A program made the position numbers and the translations under genes. A DNA stretch of 64,000 nucleotides from Arctopsyche grandis (Eukaryota > Arthropoda > Insecta > Trichoptera > Hydropsychidae), in the NCBI RefSeq assembly GCF_051622035.1, contig NC_135364.1, forward strand, positions 24,668,501 to 24,732,500. Direction: 5' to 3'. The notes under the pieces were generated by a model that saw only the letters and a list, made by a program, of their open reading frames with translations, searched no databases and was not told the DNA's origin. Below, in pieces: positions 11,673 through 21,635 of the stretch. The number at the start of each line of letters is the position of its first letter. Position 1 is the stretch's first letter.

Positions 11673-11718
11673 CCACTTTTCTTTATATCGAAATATATCT
11701 CGATATAAAGAAAAGTGG
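11673..11718. repeat. perfect inverted repeat, 19-bp arms, 8-bp loop
   Basis: Arm 11673-11691 (CCACTTTTCTTTATATCGA) is exactly complementary to 11700-11718, with AATATATC between. It follows repeat X and may be the core of a small foldback element, or an extruding cruciform. Confidence 0.9.
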
Positions 11719-12243
11719 CACTTTGAAGTATAATCATATTATAGCTTTCATTCTTTTCCTTTTAATTTGTTTATTTTGTATTTACCTTTTTCATTTGTTT
11801 TATATTTTTAAATTTCAATTTCTTCTTATATTCTATTTTATAACCTTTTCCAAATATTTTAATACTATAGTTTAATTATGCATTGTTCTACATATTTTGT
11901 CATGCCTTTATTATTTACTTTTTAATTTGTTTTCCTTATATTTATCTTTTTCATTTATGTAAAAATCTATTATTGGACTCGGATATTACATATATTATTT
12001 ATTTACTATTTGTTTTTTTATACATATCTATGTACTTCCTGTCTGTTGATTTTTCAATTAATAAAATAAAAAATAAATAATAAATAAAAATAATGGCTCA
12101 TTCGTCCAACGACAAATTGTATAAAAATTTATACAAACAAATTGTATAAATATAAAATACATGAATACATATCTTTTGTGAATTAAAATGTTAAGTTGGT
12201 ATTTATTTTAATATTTGACTAATCTTTGATTTGTTTGTTTCAG
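11719..12243 (+). other. 3' end of upstream CELF intron
   Basis: AT-rich sequence ending in a T-rich tract and CAG at 12241-12243, the acceptor for the exon that follows. No upstream RRM1 exon was found between 1 and 12243, so this intron is at least 12.2 kb. Confidence 0.7.
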
Positions 12244-12326
12244 GTTGCGCGTTCTTAACATACTTCAGTCCCGAGAGCGCGCTAAGCGCACAAACGGCCC
12301 TTCATGAGAAGCGCACATTGCCTGGG
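12244..12326 (+). CDS. bru3: internal exon of a CELF/Bruno RNA-binding protein (RRM1, CELF3-6/bru3-like)
   Basis: An 83-nt exon between TTTGTTTGTTTCAG and GTGAGT. It begins with the last two bases of a glycine codon (phase 1) and ends in phase 0 after CCT GGG. The peptide starts GCAFLTY, the RNP1 octamer minus its first residue, then a helix with S-A-L-S-A-Q-T-A-L, and ends HEKRTLPG. This is the third strand and second helix of the first RRM in CELF proteins. The family is known to encode this segment in an 83-nt exon with these phases. GCAFLTY and HE..TLPG favour the CELF3-6/bru3 class over CELF1/2-type members, which have GCCFVTF and a different end. CELF proteins bind UG-rich RNA and control splicing, translation and decay. 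The next exon should start M-N-R-P-I-Q-V-K-P-A-D; I searched for it downstream and did not find it. The class is inferred from one exon, so the symbol is provisional. Confidence 0.9.
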
Positions 12327-12332
12327 GTGAGT

Positions 12333-12740
12333 CTCGCATTCAACGCGGAAACAAACCCCCATCCCCGCCAAATACGAAAACGAGTAGGCAAAAAAAAAAC
12401 AACAACAACAAATAAAATAAAAGAAAAAGTGAAAACGCGAAAACAGGGGCGGTGGCGGTCGCCTTCAATGCGACCAAGAAAACTAATGGCTGCCAAAAGT
12501 GAACGCGGCCCGTAATGGCCGCGCATAATGGAATAAACGGCCCATGCGAAACACTTACGGCCATGTTTGCATGCGGCCATTTACTCTCGCATATTTCACT
12601 TACACACTGGAATCGGTCCAGGACAGACACACTAGGCCAGCAACAAGTTAACAGTGCGATACACGCCGCTAAAAGCTCGCGCGGAGCTTTCGCCGCACGT
12701 GAACTTCCGCGACGCTGCACGTGATCGCTATGACTACACC
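12333..12740. other. GC-raised sequence downstream of the CELF exon
   Basis: About 400 bp of much higher GC following the donor site, with CGCGG, GGCCGC and AACAAC runs. Frames run open on both strands but in conflicting phases; the frame continuing from the exon is interrupted by low-complexity lysine/threonine-rich sequence. Likely a conserved intronic element flanking the exon. Confidence 0.4.
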
Positions 12741-12916
12741 AATTTTTCATACATACTTTCTATATATATATACAAGCGAAGATGATTTGCGAAAATCATA
12801 TATTTCTTTTCAATGTAAAATATCGGAAATAATTTTTAAAACGCTCAAATGACGCTTTCCATAATTAGAACAATGCTAAATTAGCTTGAAAATCATTCAA
12901 TTTCGTAAGATATTTC
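12741..12916. other. AT-rich spacer
   Basis: Nothing recognised before the MITE target duplication at 12909-12916 (GATATTTC). Confidence 0.5.
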
Positions 12917-13129
12917 GGATGCGGTGCATCCGCTCTAAATTCGTCAAACAAAATGAACGACAGATTAACGGACGGCTGCTTTAAATGCAATTCTCGTCTT
13001 CTCGAATGATAGATTGCACATCAGATGACGGGTAACCTTTCGATGTGCACAGATGCAATTATTAATCTAGCGATTAATAATTGATTAGTTCTGTTAATCT
13101 AGCGATTTTAGAGCGGATGCACCAAACCC
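12917..13129. mobile_element. MITE family 1, internally deleted copy with 8-bp target duplication
   Basis: 213 bp with terminal inverted repeats (GGTGCATCCGCTCTAAA at the left, its complement at the right). Flanked by identical 8-bp GATATTTC at 12909-12916 and 13130-13137. The left 130 bp match the longer copy at 28820-29214; the right arm is mostly missing. An 8-bp duplication suggests the hAT or P superfamily; no transposase is encoded. Confidence 0.93.
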
Positions 13130-13170
13130 GATATTTCATATGTATTCATTTACCTTACATATACATATGT

Positions 13171-13204
13171 ATATGTTTTCAGTTGTAATATATTCCAACT
13201 GGCG
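13171..13204 (+). repeat. MITE family 2, small fragment
   Basis: TTTTCAGTTGTAATATATTCCAACTGG is a shortened terminal segment of the family at 13487-13697. Confidence 0.6.
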
Positions 13205-13486
13205 ACTAAGGTCATTCATATTCAAACACAATTCAAATAGTAAATTATATCTCTACAAGCGCAAATACACTTTCAAAAATGAGCGCCAGTTTATTTATAT
13301 ATTTATTGTTAAATAGCAAATTGCTAATGAATTATCTCACAATTAACAATTTTAAACTAATTTAAACCGCATTACGATAAATCTAAGAATGTGTTCAAAA
13401 AAAAATGTGACTTTCCAATTCAATTTACCAGCTGAGTGACGTTTTCAAGGAAACCTAATCTCTCTATCTTACCTAATACATGCTTA

Positions 13487-13697
13487 TAGTTGAACTGTAT
13501 TTTCAGTTTTTATATATTTTGATCAGTTGGAATGTGATTCACCATATGAACCAACTTACGTGGGTTCGACGGAATATATTTCAAAATATATTACAAATGA
13601 AAATACAATAATGTTAGTTGTTACTACATATAAAGGTAAGATAGAATATATTCCAAATAGTCAAAATAAATCACAACTGAAAAATACACTTCAACTG
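13487..13697. mobile_element. MITE family 2, Tc1/mariner-like
   Basis: Left end TAGTTGAACTGTATTTTCAG and right end CTGAAAAATACACTTCAACTG form long imperfect inverted repeats that continue through a TTTTGA..AGTTGGAAT block. The ends abut TA on both sides (13485-13486, 13698-13699). Ends beginning CAGT with a TA target fit Tc1/mariner; there is no transposase. Other copies lie at 20880-21106 and 21371-21456. Confidence 0.8.
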
Positions 13698-13699
13698 TA

Positions 13700-14039
13700 A
13701 CATACATACATATGTATACTAATAAGAAAATACCATTATTTAACGCAATAATCCCAATCCTACTAACGATGAGCTTTGTTATAATTTAGCACAATTAGTT
13801 TATAAAATAAACCATTATTTTGCTTGAGCATAATCTTGATAGAATTTCGTATGTTTTCATTTGAACATTTTCAACTTATACAAAAAATAAAATTCAAACT
13901 GAGTAGCGTTCTTTGTTTCATGGACAGCAAAACGTTTTCTAATGATGTACATACATATATCTATGTATGTACATACGTACCTATGTATGCTTTTGCTTTG
14001 ATATGCGGCTGGGTGTAATTTACGGGGAGAGGATAGGTC
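13700..14039. other. AT-rich intronic sequence
   Basis: No gene recognised; includes a TACATACATATATC-type short repeat at about 13950. Confidence 0.5.
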
Positions 14040-14175
14040 GCCAATCTTGATGGAAACTTTTTAGCAATGAAATTAGATAAATTGGCAAACTCTGATAAGA
14101 AACGATCGACCAATAGTTTCATACATATATCCAAGGTCTGGCCAGCAATATCGGGCCAGGGAATGAACGTATGAT
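14040..14175 (-). repeat. SINE body fragment
   Basis: AAATTGGCAAACTCTGATAA and GAAACGATCGACC are the complement of the SINE body at 30200-30260, followed by GCCAGCAATATCGGGCC near the position of the tRNA-like head, which is decayed. Confidence 0.65.
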
Positions 14176-15500
14176 CCCTCAGTTGAAAGCATTATTACGC
14201 GTTAATCACTAAAATATGTTGCTGGTTGTACTATCAAACAAGATTATAGTGTATTAAATTGTTCTTTTTTTCATTGATTAACTAGTTAAATTTATGAAAT
14301 AATATAAACTTCTTTACATAAAACTAATATATATGTAATATACACGGTCGATATAGCCGGTCAAATACTTCGTATACCATTCAGACAACTATCTGAAAAT
14401 AAATACACTATTAAAGTACTTACATATATATGTACATATATACATATTCGTTAAAATGATATCAATGAGATATTTAATGCTGATACTATATACATATCTA
14501 TTAATAATAAAATTAGTAATTTAAAAGAAGGATGTGTTCACCCACAGGCGATCAATAATTCGATCAAACCAAACAGCAGATATCATAAACGTGCCAATTT
14601 AAGAACGTGCGGTTCGTTCTAATTGCGGTTAATCTGGTTTTTCTCCGACACAAAATAGTGCAAATATTTACACAAACACAAGATAATACGCCGAATGAAT
14701 TTCGAACACTATTTTCGTACGACTCTTTAGGCCGAATAAATTATCGCTTAATTTATTCGGCATCTTTGTGCTGCCATACGTACGCAACACCGAAGTACGT
14801 AAGCTCATAATACAACGTTAACGTTTGAACAAGTCATAAAATTATTCGCATACGAGAGCATTCAGTTTATTCGACAACACGATGGCTAAAGTTTCAATGC
14901 GAGTAGGGGGAATACGATACTCGATGATTAATTGCAAATGGAGAGCCGGTAGTAGTAAATAATTCGCACGTGCCTTTTCAAACTCTTCGCGTGGCGTATA
15001 ATACGTCCATGAATTTGTATTCAGCTGATTACATTTTATATAGCTTTTCACATTTGAAATTATCACCCAAGACATATCATATATATGTATGCATATACAT
15101 ACATATAAAAAATGTGAAAAATATATATTTTTGTTACTTTATCTACATATGTACGTAGTAACAATAGATGAAGTTTTGTGATCATGCGAAAATTCGAACA
15201 TGAGATTTTGAATGATTCGAACTCAGAATCGATCACTGATCACGTTTTCATGATCAAGAAAAAATCTGTGAGTATGTGTCTGTGTGTAAGTACCTACATA
15301 TGTGTGTTTGTACGTTTTGGGGATTTTTTGAATACCGTTAGTCTTATTGAATTGAAACTTATTATCGGTTACTGAAATTCTTATCAATACGACGTTAATT
15401 TTTTTTTGTTATTTTTACGACTTTTCGTGGACTTTTTCTTATCTTGAAAAATTTACTACATAGAATTGTATCTTAGCTTTACTATTTGTTTTTATTTTTG
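14176..15500. other. mixed AT-rich and GC-raised sequence (14540-15080) with a palindrome
   Basis: The segment 14540-15080 is less AT-rich. It contains a perfect palindrome with 13-bp arms at 14731-14743 and 14749-14761 (GCCGAATAAATTA). Short frames on opposing strands overlap and have no domain signature. Confidence 0.4.
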
Positions 15501-15730
15501 TATAAATTACCGGGGCCGGAGTAGATTCTTCTCCTATGTTGAAACTATGAACAATATATGTCTTAGCTTAGGGTGTCTTGTAAAGTTCTAAAAAAAATCA
15601 GTTGCCGTTTTACAAAGATTTAATTTATTTCATTGCTATTTATCATGGTCTTGTACATTTTTTTGTGAAAATCATTTGAATTTAACAATAGTTTCGTTCA
15701 TTGTAACAAGACTTTATATTTTATATATTA
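15501..15730 (+). repeat. possible dispersed repeat Y, copy 1
   Basis: CAGTTGCCGTTTTACAAAGA followed by TTAATTTATTTCATT resembles AAAGTTGCCGTCCCACAAAG plus TTAATTTATTTCATC at 52407-52450, with weaker similarity on both sides. Could be convergence in AT-rich DNA. Confidence 0.4.
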
Positions 15731-16051
15731 CAATTCGTCCTATAGTTATACAAGCTTTGATTAAAAATGGAACATAAAAAACAGTTCATCACTTTATTGA
15801 TTCCATTTAATACGTAAGATGTGAGAGGTTGCATCCTAAAACTTTCAATAAATCATTATCTTTAAGTATATTTGATCATTATCTTTGCGACCATCATTGG
15901 AATTGAAAATTGTTTCATTTAATTCGGTCATTTTCAAGACATAACACAAAATATAATGCATTTTTTGATAATACTTATTTTTGTTAGTGTATCAAATTAC
16001 TATGCAAAGGATTTATAGTTCCAAACACTTATAGTATCATCTTCATTATCT

Positions 16052-16565
16052 ATAGCCACTCACCATCCACTGCTGGATGAAGGCTTCTCCAACACGCTTT
16101 AATTCGTCTCTGTTTTACGCAGCTATCCATCTCACCCCGAACATTTTCTTAATGTCGTCTACCTACATATATTTCCTGTGGTCTTCCTTTTACCTTTGTA
16201 CATTCTCTCAGGTACCATTCTAGCACTTCTTTTTTCCATCTTTCGTCCATTCTTCTAGCCAACTAGCCCATTCATTGCCATTTCAATCGCTTTACACTAT
16301 CCATTATGTATTTCTTCGTTATGCCGAGTATACAGCGTTCCATACTTTTTGAGTGCATTTGACTTTGTGTAGCATATTGCCGTTTAATGCTCAAGCTTTA
16401 CATCCATACGCCATCACTGGGAAAACGCATTGATCGAAGATCTTTTTCTTCAAGCAGAGTAGCATTTTTGATTTAAAAACAACATTCATTCGTCTAAATG
16501 CACTCCATCCTAATTTCAAAGGTGTCTTTATCTATTTTTCTAATAGTAGCTACCTCACAAATAAA
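16052..16565 (-). pseudogene. RTE-type LINE, C-terminal polymerase fragment
   Basis: Minus-strand translation, with stops and frameshifts, contains V-K-R-L-K-W-Q-W, R-R-M-D-E-R-W-K-K-E-V-L-E-W-Y and G-R-P-Q, the characteristic C-terminal end of RTE/BovB-like endonuclease-reverse transcriptases. Upstream (higher coordinates) an M-R-F-P-S-D-G-V-W-M like segment follows the family order. It is dead. Two related shorter fragments in the same orientation lie at 18030-18270 and 49949-50232. Confidence 0.8.
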
Positions 16566-16889
16566 ATAGTTCTACGAAAAAAGTGTAAACTTAAGGTGTG
16601 TATGTATACATATACATATGTATGCTTCGAATCACACATTTGCGTTGTTCGTATTTTTAGCTAATGAAAGTTTATATTTGAGCAGTAATCATTAGAGTTG
16701 TCTAGAGTTTGTTCGCATCTTTCTGAATGAAACAAGGAAATGCACTTAAATTAAAAATATCATTATATAATAAGTAGGTAAAGCGTTACGTTATGTTTCT
16801 GCCGGAATCATTCATGCTTGCTTTATAGCTGTTTGCTAATTTTGTACGATCGTTAAGCCCGAGCTTTGAATTCGCTTTGCGAGCTCTGG
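16566..16889. other. AT-rich spacer upstream of candidate promoter
   Basis: Contains a TATGTATACATATACATATG type repeat near 16605; GC content rises from about 16840. Confidence 0.45.
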
Positions 16890-17138
16890 AACATAATGCG
16901 CGTACGCCTCTCTATTGGTCCATCGGCCAATACTGTTGAGATTTCGTCTTATTTTAGGTAACGCACGTTAGTCTTCGTCAAGATTCCTTTACATCTGGAG
17001 CTGGCGTGCCATCTCCTTGTAGGCGTATTCGATTCGTGTTTCGCGTTCGGAAAAATATCGTAAAATTCGCATCTGTGAAAGTTTCGAAGTGGTCGGTTAG
17101 TTTCGTTCGTGTGACAGTTGAAATTTCCCGATCTCATA
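16890..17138 (+). promoter_or_regulatory. candidate promoter and 5' UTR of an internal first exon
   Basis: GC-raised sequence with CCTCTCTATTGGTCCAT (16908 onwards, a reverse CCAAT box) and CGGCCAATACTG (forward CCAAT box), then about 200 bp of leader ending in CTCATAATGG at the candidate start codon. No TATA box is visible. The transcription start cannot be placed by eye. Confidence 0.4.
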
Positions 17139-17195
17139 ATGGATTACGACAGCATCATCTTTCCAGACGTTGCCAGCTACTACAACGAGCTTTTG
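17139..17195 (+). CDS. candidate alternative first coding exon
   Basis: ATG opens a 19-codon segment, MDYDSIIFPDVASYYNELL, followed immediately by a GTAATG donor. Codon use is unlike the AT-biased background: GAC, AGC, ATC, TAC, GCC, AAC and GAG dominate, as in conserved insect exons. The exon ends in phase 0, the same phase as the CELF exon at 12244-12326, so joining it to the next CELF exon would keep frame and give a product lacking most of RRM1. Alternatively it begins a nested gene, or is spliced to 17275. If unspliced, the frame runs to a stop at 17283 for a 48-residue peptide. I do not recognise the peptide; the link to CELF is inference from phase and position only. Confidence 0.45.
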
Positions 17196-17274
17196 GTAAT
17201 GAAAGTTTCTCTTATGCCATTACTTAACTTACAAAGGTTTCCTCACTACCCACTTACCTTTTCACCTTTTCCAG

Positions 17275-17430
17275 TGGTGGATTAACGATATTAAGCGAGA
17301 GCTTAAAGCACTAGCTTTCTTGAGATTCGATGCATCCGCTGACCACTCTGAAATTACTTTATATAAAACATATTACAGATACAATGAAAACAGGAAATTT
17401 TCTTCTTTTCATTGTACACAAGTACAATGA
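17275..17430 (+). CDS. possible second exon, low confidence
   Basis: A pyrimidine-rich acceptor (CTTTTCACCTTTTCCAG, ending 17274) precedes a frame in phase with the candidate exon at 17139. It starts TGG TGG ATT AAC GAT and continues 51 codons to TGA at 17428. The implied intron would be only 79 bp, short but within the insect range. After about residue 20 the composition becomes AT-rich like background, and no domain is recognisable, so the continuation may be chance. Confidence 0.2.
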   Translation, partial: WWINDIKRELKALAFLRFDASADHSEITLYKTYYRYNENRKFSSFHCTQVQ

Positions 17431-18029
17431 AAATAGGAAAATATATTTATATATGTATTTATATATTGAACATACATATATACACACCAGCTTAGAAATC
17501 GTTTTATTGATAATCGACAAGAAACTGCATTCTCTTACAGTTGAGTTTATAATGTTTATGTTTTATTTTGTATATTTAAATGAAAAATATTATATGAGAC
17601 TTATTGATAGATTTGATAATGATAATATTTACTATTCCAGACAATAGGGAGAATAGTGAATATCACTATCGTCTATATAAACAATATTTAGATAAAACAA
17701 GTAATAAAATAAATATAACAATAATGATGATAATAATAATATACATATTTATTGAATTTTTTTTCAAAATGTCTCAAAATGCTAGTTCAATATTATTCTG
17801 AAATTCATTTCAAATATATGTACGTGTAATTAAAAACACTTGTAATTGTTCAATTTATTTTTTCATTTAATTCAATTATTATTTTCAATCTATTCAATTA
17901 GTATTTGTTCAATGTATTCAATGTTTACAATTAAATCCAATTAGAACCAATGTTTCAATACATTTTTATTAAAAAAAACCTTATAATATAACTCGCTGAT
18001 ACATTTTATATATGTATTTCGTCATCATC
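17431..18029. other. AT-rich intronic sequence
   Basis: The 105- and 65-codon frames here are rich in I, Y, N and K and reflect AT bias. Nothing else is recognised. Confidence 0.5.
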
Positions 18030-18270
18030 ATTTACATCCATTCACCATCCCGTGCTTTATAAAGGCCTCTCCAACATACTTCCATTTGTTACTTTTGGGC
18101 AAGTCTCATCCATCTCATCCCACATTTTCTTCTTATTTAATCCACTCACCTGCCCTATGACCTTTCTTACACTTTTTAACATTCTCTCGGGTACAATTCG
18201 AGCACTTTCTTCGTCCATATATCGTCCTGTCTTCTAGCTACGCACTCGCCCATTTCCATTTCAATATCTT
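18030..18270 (-). pseudogene. RTE-type LINE fragment
   Basis: Matches the minus-strand fragments at 16052 and 49949: CTCTCCAACA, CATTCTCTCGGGTAC, GAGCACTTTCTTCGTCCAT and CCATTTCAATATCTT in the same order. Frame broken. Confidence 0.8.
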
Positions 18271-18294
18271 AACTCTTATTATTATATTAATAAC

Positions 18295-18450
18295 AAGCCA
18301 AGTCAATCTTTTCCTATCAGAGTTTGCCAATTTATCTGATTTCATTGTTGACGCGCTTCCTCCATCAAATTGACAAAAACCATCCTACCCATAATGTCAC
18401 AACTATTTGAATATGATTTCATAAAATATTATCTATAACATATAGGTAGG
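18295..18450 (+). repeat. SINE body fragment without head
   Basis: AAGTCAATCTTTTCCTATCA, AGTTTGCCAATTTATCTGAT and CATAATGTCACAACTATTTG follow the SINE body order seen at 23680-23810 and 30200-30300. It abuts the RTE fragment. Confidence 0.75.
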
Positions 18451-18839
18451 TATGTCTCGTTAGTTTTCTTATATATATATATATAGTCTTTGTATTATGC
18501 TTGTGGTCACAGTGGCTAATATGTAAATAAATAAATATCTCTTCTCGTTATGCAAGCATACAGCTACATATTATTATAATCAATTTTATTTTAATTGTTT
18601 TAATAGTTCAATATTTTCAATTGATTATTCGTACTAAAAATCAACTACATATATATGATTCTTAAATAGCAGAATAATTATGTATGTATATATCTGTCGA
18701 AAATAAATTATTTTTTAATTATAATAAGTCAATTCACGCTTTTTAAACACGACTACAATAAATAAGTATTTGAATTAATTTTATCATTTGAAACAAATGC
18801 GTACTAAAATTCATTTATTTTTTTTATTCAAACGTCAGT
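18451..18839. other. AT-rich intronic sequence
   Basis: Contains a TA run at 18470-18485; nothing else recognised. Confidence 0.5.
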
Positions 18840-19700
18840 ATCCAACGAACCATTGTCAATAGTCGACCATTATTGCATTATCAATGCGAGTGTGCAATTT
18901 CCGAGTCATCATTTGATTTCGGACTTTCCAAATCAATTCGCGCGTCTGTTATTTAAATTTGCATCGTGCGTGCAAAACGTCAATCAGGTGCATTGGCAGA
19001 GATTGTCAGCTGAAATGGGCAGAATCAGCAAGCCAGTGACTTTCCGTTTAATATCACAGGTACAATACACGTCAAATTTCAATACACAAATAATTATATA
19101 CAGGGAGCACTGTCCTCTACAATTTTTAAGCGTTTGATTCGCTTGTAAACCGAAACCCGGTAGTTTTGTGAGCCGACAGGAATATTGCAAAGGCGTTCAT
19201 ACCGACAACGACCGAAATAGCATTTACTGTGTTTGTTTCGAATGTTTAGATTATGACCATTCGATCGAGCTGCACGTGGTTATGCCGTACGAAAGTGCTA
19301 GCAACATATGGCCGAGCTGTGAAACAACACCAGCCACCAACCATTCCTAGCCGGATACATTCGTACACAATAAAAATCACCTGAAAATTCACAACCGAAT
19401 GCGCAATTCATCCGGTGTGCTTTTTTTTTTGGCGTTTTCAAACCGGCCAAACTCATAAAACATGACGGATTTCCAATATTGCGATTCCCGTGTGAACTTT
19501 TACGTGTGTGCTGTTTGAATTGGATGTTTAAAATGTTGTTGATCGCTGCGATCCGGTCGGCCAGATTTTTCGTGTGCTGTTGAAGCTGTGATTCAACAAT
19601 TGGTGTTGTTAGTGAAATTATTTTTAGATCTCCTCACAAATCGACTAGTTGAAAAGTAGAGCATTACGCAAGGGATCGAAAAATGCGCATTATTTGTTCC
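18840..19700. other. GC-raised non-repetitive block with an exon-like 3' edge
   Basis: About 860 bp of mixed composition with AAATTTGCATCGTGCGTGCA (octamer-like) near 18952 and ATTATTGCATTATCAATGC near 18869. An AG-GTACAA boundary at 19060 could be a donor, but the 94-codon frame across it has no domain and no clear start. A 60-codon frame at 19168-19350 is also unrecognised. Best read as conserved noncoding DNA; a noncoding exon is possible. Confidence 0.35.
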
Positions 19701-19922
19701 GTGATTTATTTTTGAATGTATGTAATCACGTCTTCGTCATTGCTGTTTCTTAATTGACATGGTTTGTTTTATCTTTTGAGACGCAATTCTTTAGATATTT
19801 GAAGCTGAATATAACCTCCGAAAATTCAGTAGGATTTTAATTTAATAATACGTAGTAAATGCGTCTTTGTTTAAACCATTTTTTAAGAATATACAGTATT
19901 TTTCAATTTTATTTATTACATC

Positions 19923-20402
19923 TAGAAGGTTTGTGATAAACTTCTATTAGCTGTTCGTTGAAAGATAACACGTTGCAAAATTATACAGCCCGATTTTCCT
20001 CATACTTTGACAGTATATTTAGGTGTTTTCATTGTAGTTTACTATAGCTACATATAAATTTAGATAATTTCTTAAGTTCATGCCCGTTTACCGTTATTAG
20101 TTGTATACCGATATGCATGGAAATTGGGCATGAATTTAGGGAATCTTCTATTACGAAGCTCTTAGAAGGTTTCTGATTAACTTCTATTAGCTGTTCGTTG
20201 AAAGATAACATGTTGCAAAATATACAGCCCGATTTTCCTCATACTTTAACAGTATATTTAAGTGTTTTCATTGTAGTTTGGTAGAACTACAAATAAATTT
20301 AGATAATTTCTTAAGTTTATGCCCGTATACCGTTATTAGTTGTATACCGAAATGCATGAAAATTGGGCATGAATGTACAGAATCTTCTATTACGAAGCTT
20401 TA
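19923..20402 (+). repeat. two-copy tandem duplication, 240-bp unit
   Basis: Unit 1 starts TAGAAGGTTTGTGATAAAC (19923) and unit 2 TAGAAGGTTTCTGATTAAC (20163). They remain highly similar through TATTAGCTGTTCGTTGAAAG, TATACAGCCCGATTTTCCTC, AAATTTAGATAATTTCTTAA and ATCTTCTATTACGAAGCT. No open frame is conserved between copies. Confidence 0.93.
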
Positions 20403-20879
20403 GAATAGAAAGTGATGTTTTCTATGCGATTCTTAGTAATAATCAAAAGATTGATTTGACTTAAATTATTCCATGATGATATTATATGATGGCAATTTTC
20501 AAACATCATTGAACTTTCAAATCAAACATTTTCAGTTGATTTTTAAAATTGTTTCTTCTTTAGGTCTTAAGACAGCTGAAGGTCTTCAATTTGATGAACT
20601 TGTTAGGTTTTTTTAATTAATTTATTAAAGTTTCAGTTTTTTATTGAATTTTATAATGTTTTTACGTTCATAAAACTAAAGTAAAAATCAATGTTTGATC
20701 AAAGTGAACTATCGAAAAACATACATATGTACATACTTGGGTGAATCTTGAATTTCATTCTTGTAATAAAATCTTTTCTTGTTGTCACTTTATAATAGCC
20801 ACAATGTAACTCAATAGTTAAGCTATTGTTTATCAGTTGAGAGGCCAAAATTGAGTTAATATTCGATTTATATATGCTA
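20403..20879. other. AT-rich intronic sequence
   Basis: Nothing recognised. Confidence 0.5.
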
Positions 20880-21106
20880 CAGTTGAAGTGTGTTATCCAG
20901 TTGTGATATATTTTGACTAGTTGGAATATATTCCATCTCATCTGATACCAACTACCGTTATACACAGTTGATGCGTATTTTCAGTTGTTATATGTTTTGA
21001 TTAGTTGGAATATATTCCGTTTAACCGGCACAAGTTGATTCATATGGCGAGTTATGTACATTCCAACTGGTCAAAATAAATTACTACTGAAAATACACCT
21101 CAACTA
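20880..21106. mobile_element. MITE family 2, copy with duplicated left end
   Basis: CAGTTGAAGTGTGTTATCCA (20880) and CAGTTGATGCGTATTTTCAG (20965) are two left ends, both continuing into TTTTGACTAGTTGGAATATA-like sequence. A single right end, GAAAATACACCTCAACTA, closes at 21106. Either one copy inserted into another and lost an end, or the terminus duplicated. Confidence 0.8.
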
Positions 21107-21370
21107 TAGTCGGTACACGATTAGATGGAAAGGTTTGGTTTTCGTGAAAACTTCACTCAACTAATAAATTAAGTTGGAAGGTTACCTTTTTTTGTTTTCA
21201 TTACCATAATCCATTATCATACTCATTACCATGATTCGTAATATTTAGGCAATATGAAGACATTATTGAATTCTAAAGCATTCGTAAGTACATTAGAACT
21301 GTCAAAACTCTACTGTTATATTACTAGCGCACATTGGTGAAAGCGTATTTGAGCTTTTAAAGTTATAATC

Positions 21371-21456
21371 TACTAGTTGAATTGTATTCGAATAGTAATG
21401 CCTTAAAATGCCAGTTGGAATATACATATTACAACTGAAAATACACTTTGACTATA
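21371..21456. mobile_element. MITE family 2, short degenerate copy
   Basis: CTAGTTGAATTGTATTCGAA at the left and ACAACTGAAAATACACTTTG at the right, 86 bp in all, with almost no internal sequence. Confidence 0.65.
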
Positions 21457-21635
21457 TGGAACATACACAATGTACACTGATGGCAAAATCTGAAGAGTTT
21501 TTTCTATTTTTATCTAACTTAATTGTTTTGACGGATCGAATAAAATCAACATCCTCCCGTTTGATTTTTTTTCGATTGCTAAGTATACCTACATACATTT
21601 TAGAATGTATTAAGTATTTATGTATGTACACGTCT

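Noticed and set aside
12327..12515. Continuation of the CELF exon frame past the donor site
   Set aside because: GTGAGT is a consensus donor and the following residues do not match CELF; the 83-nt length matches the family exon exactly.
12302..12750. Minus-strand frames of 92 and 136 codons opposite the CELF exon region
   Set aside because: They are antisense to a well-supported exon and its GC-raised flank, overlap each other in different phases and have no domains.
19168..19380. 60-codon frame followed by AATAAA as a terminal exon
   Set aside because: The AATAAA-like word is expected by chance in AT-rich DNA and no splice acceptor in phase is convincing.
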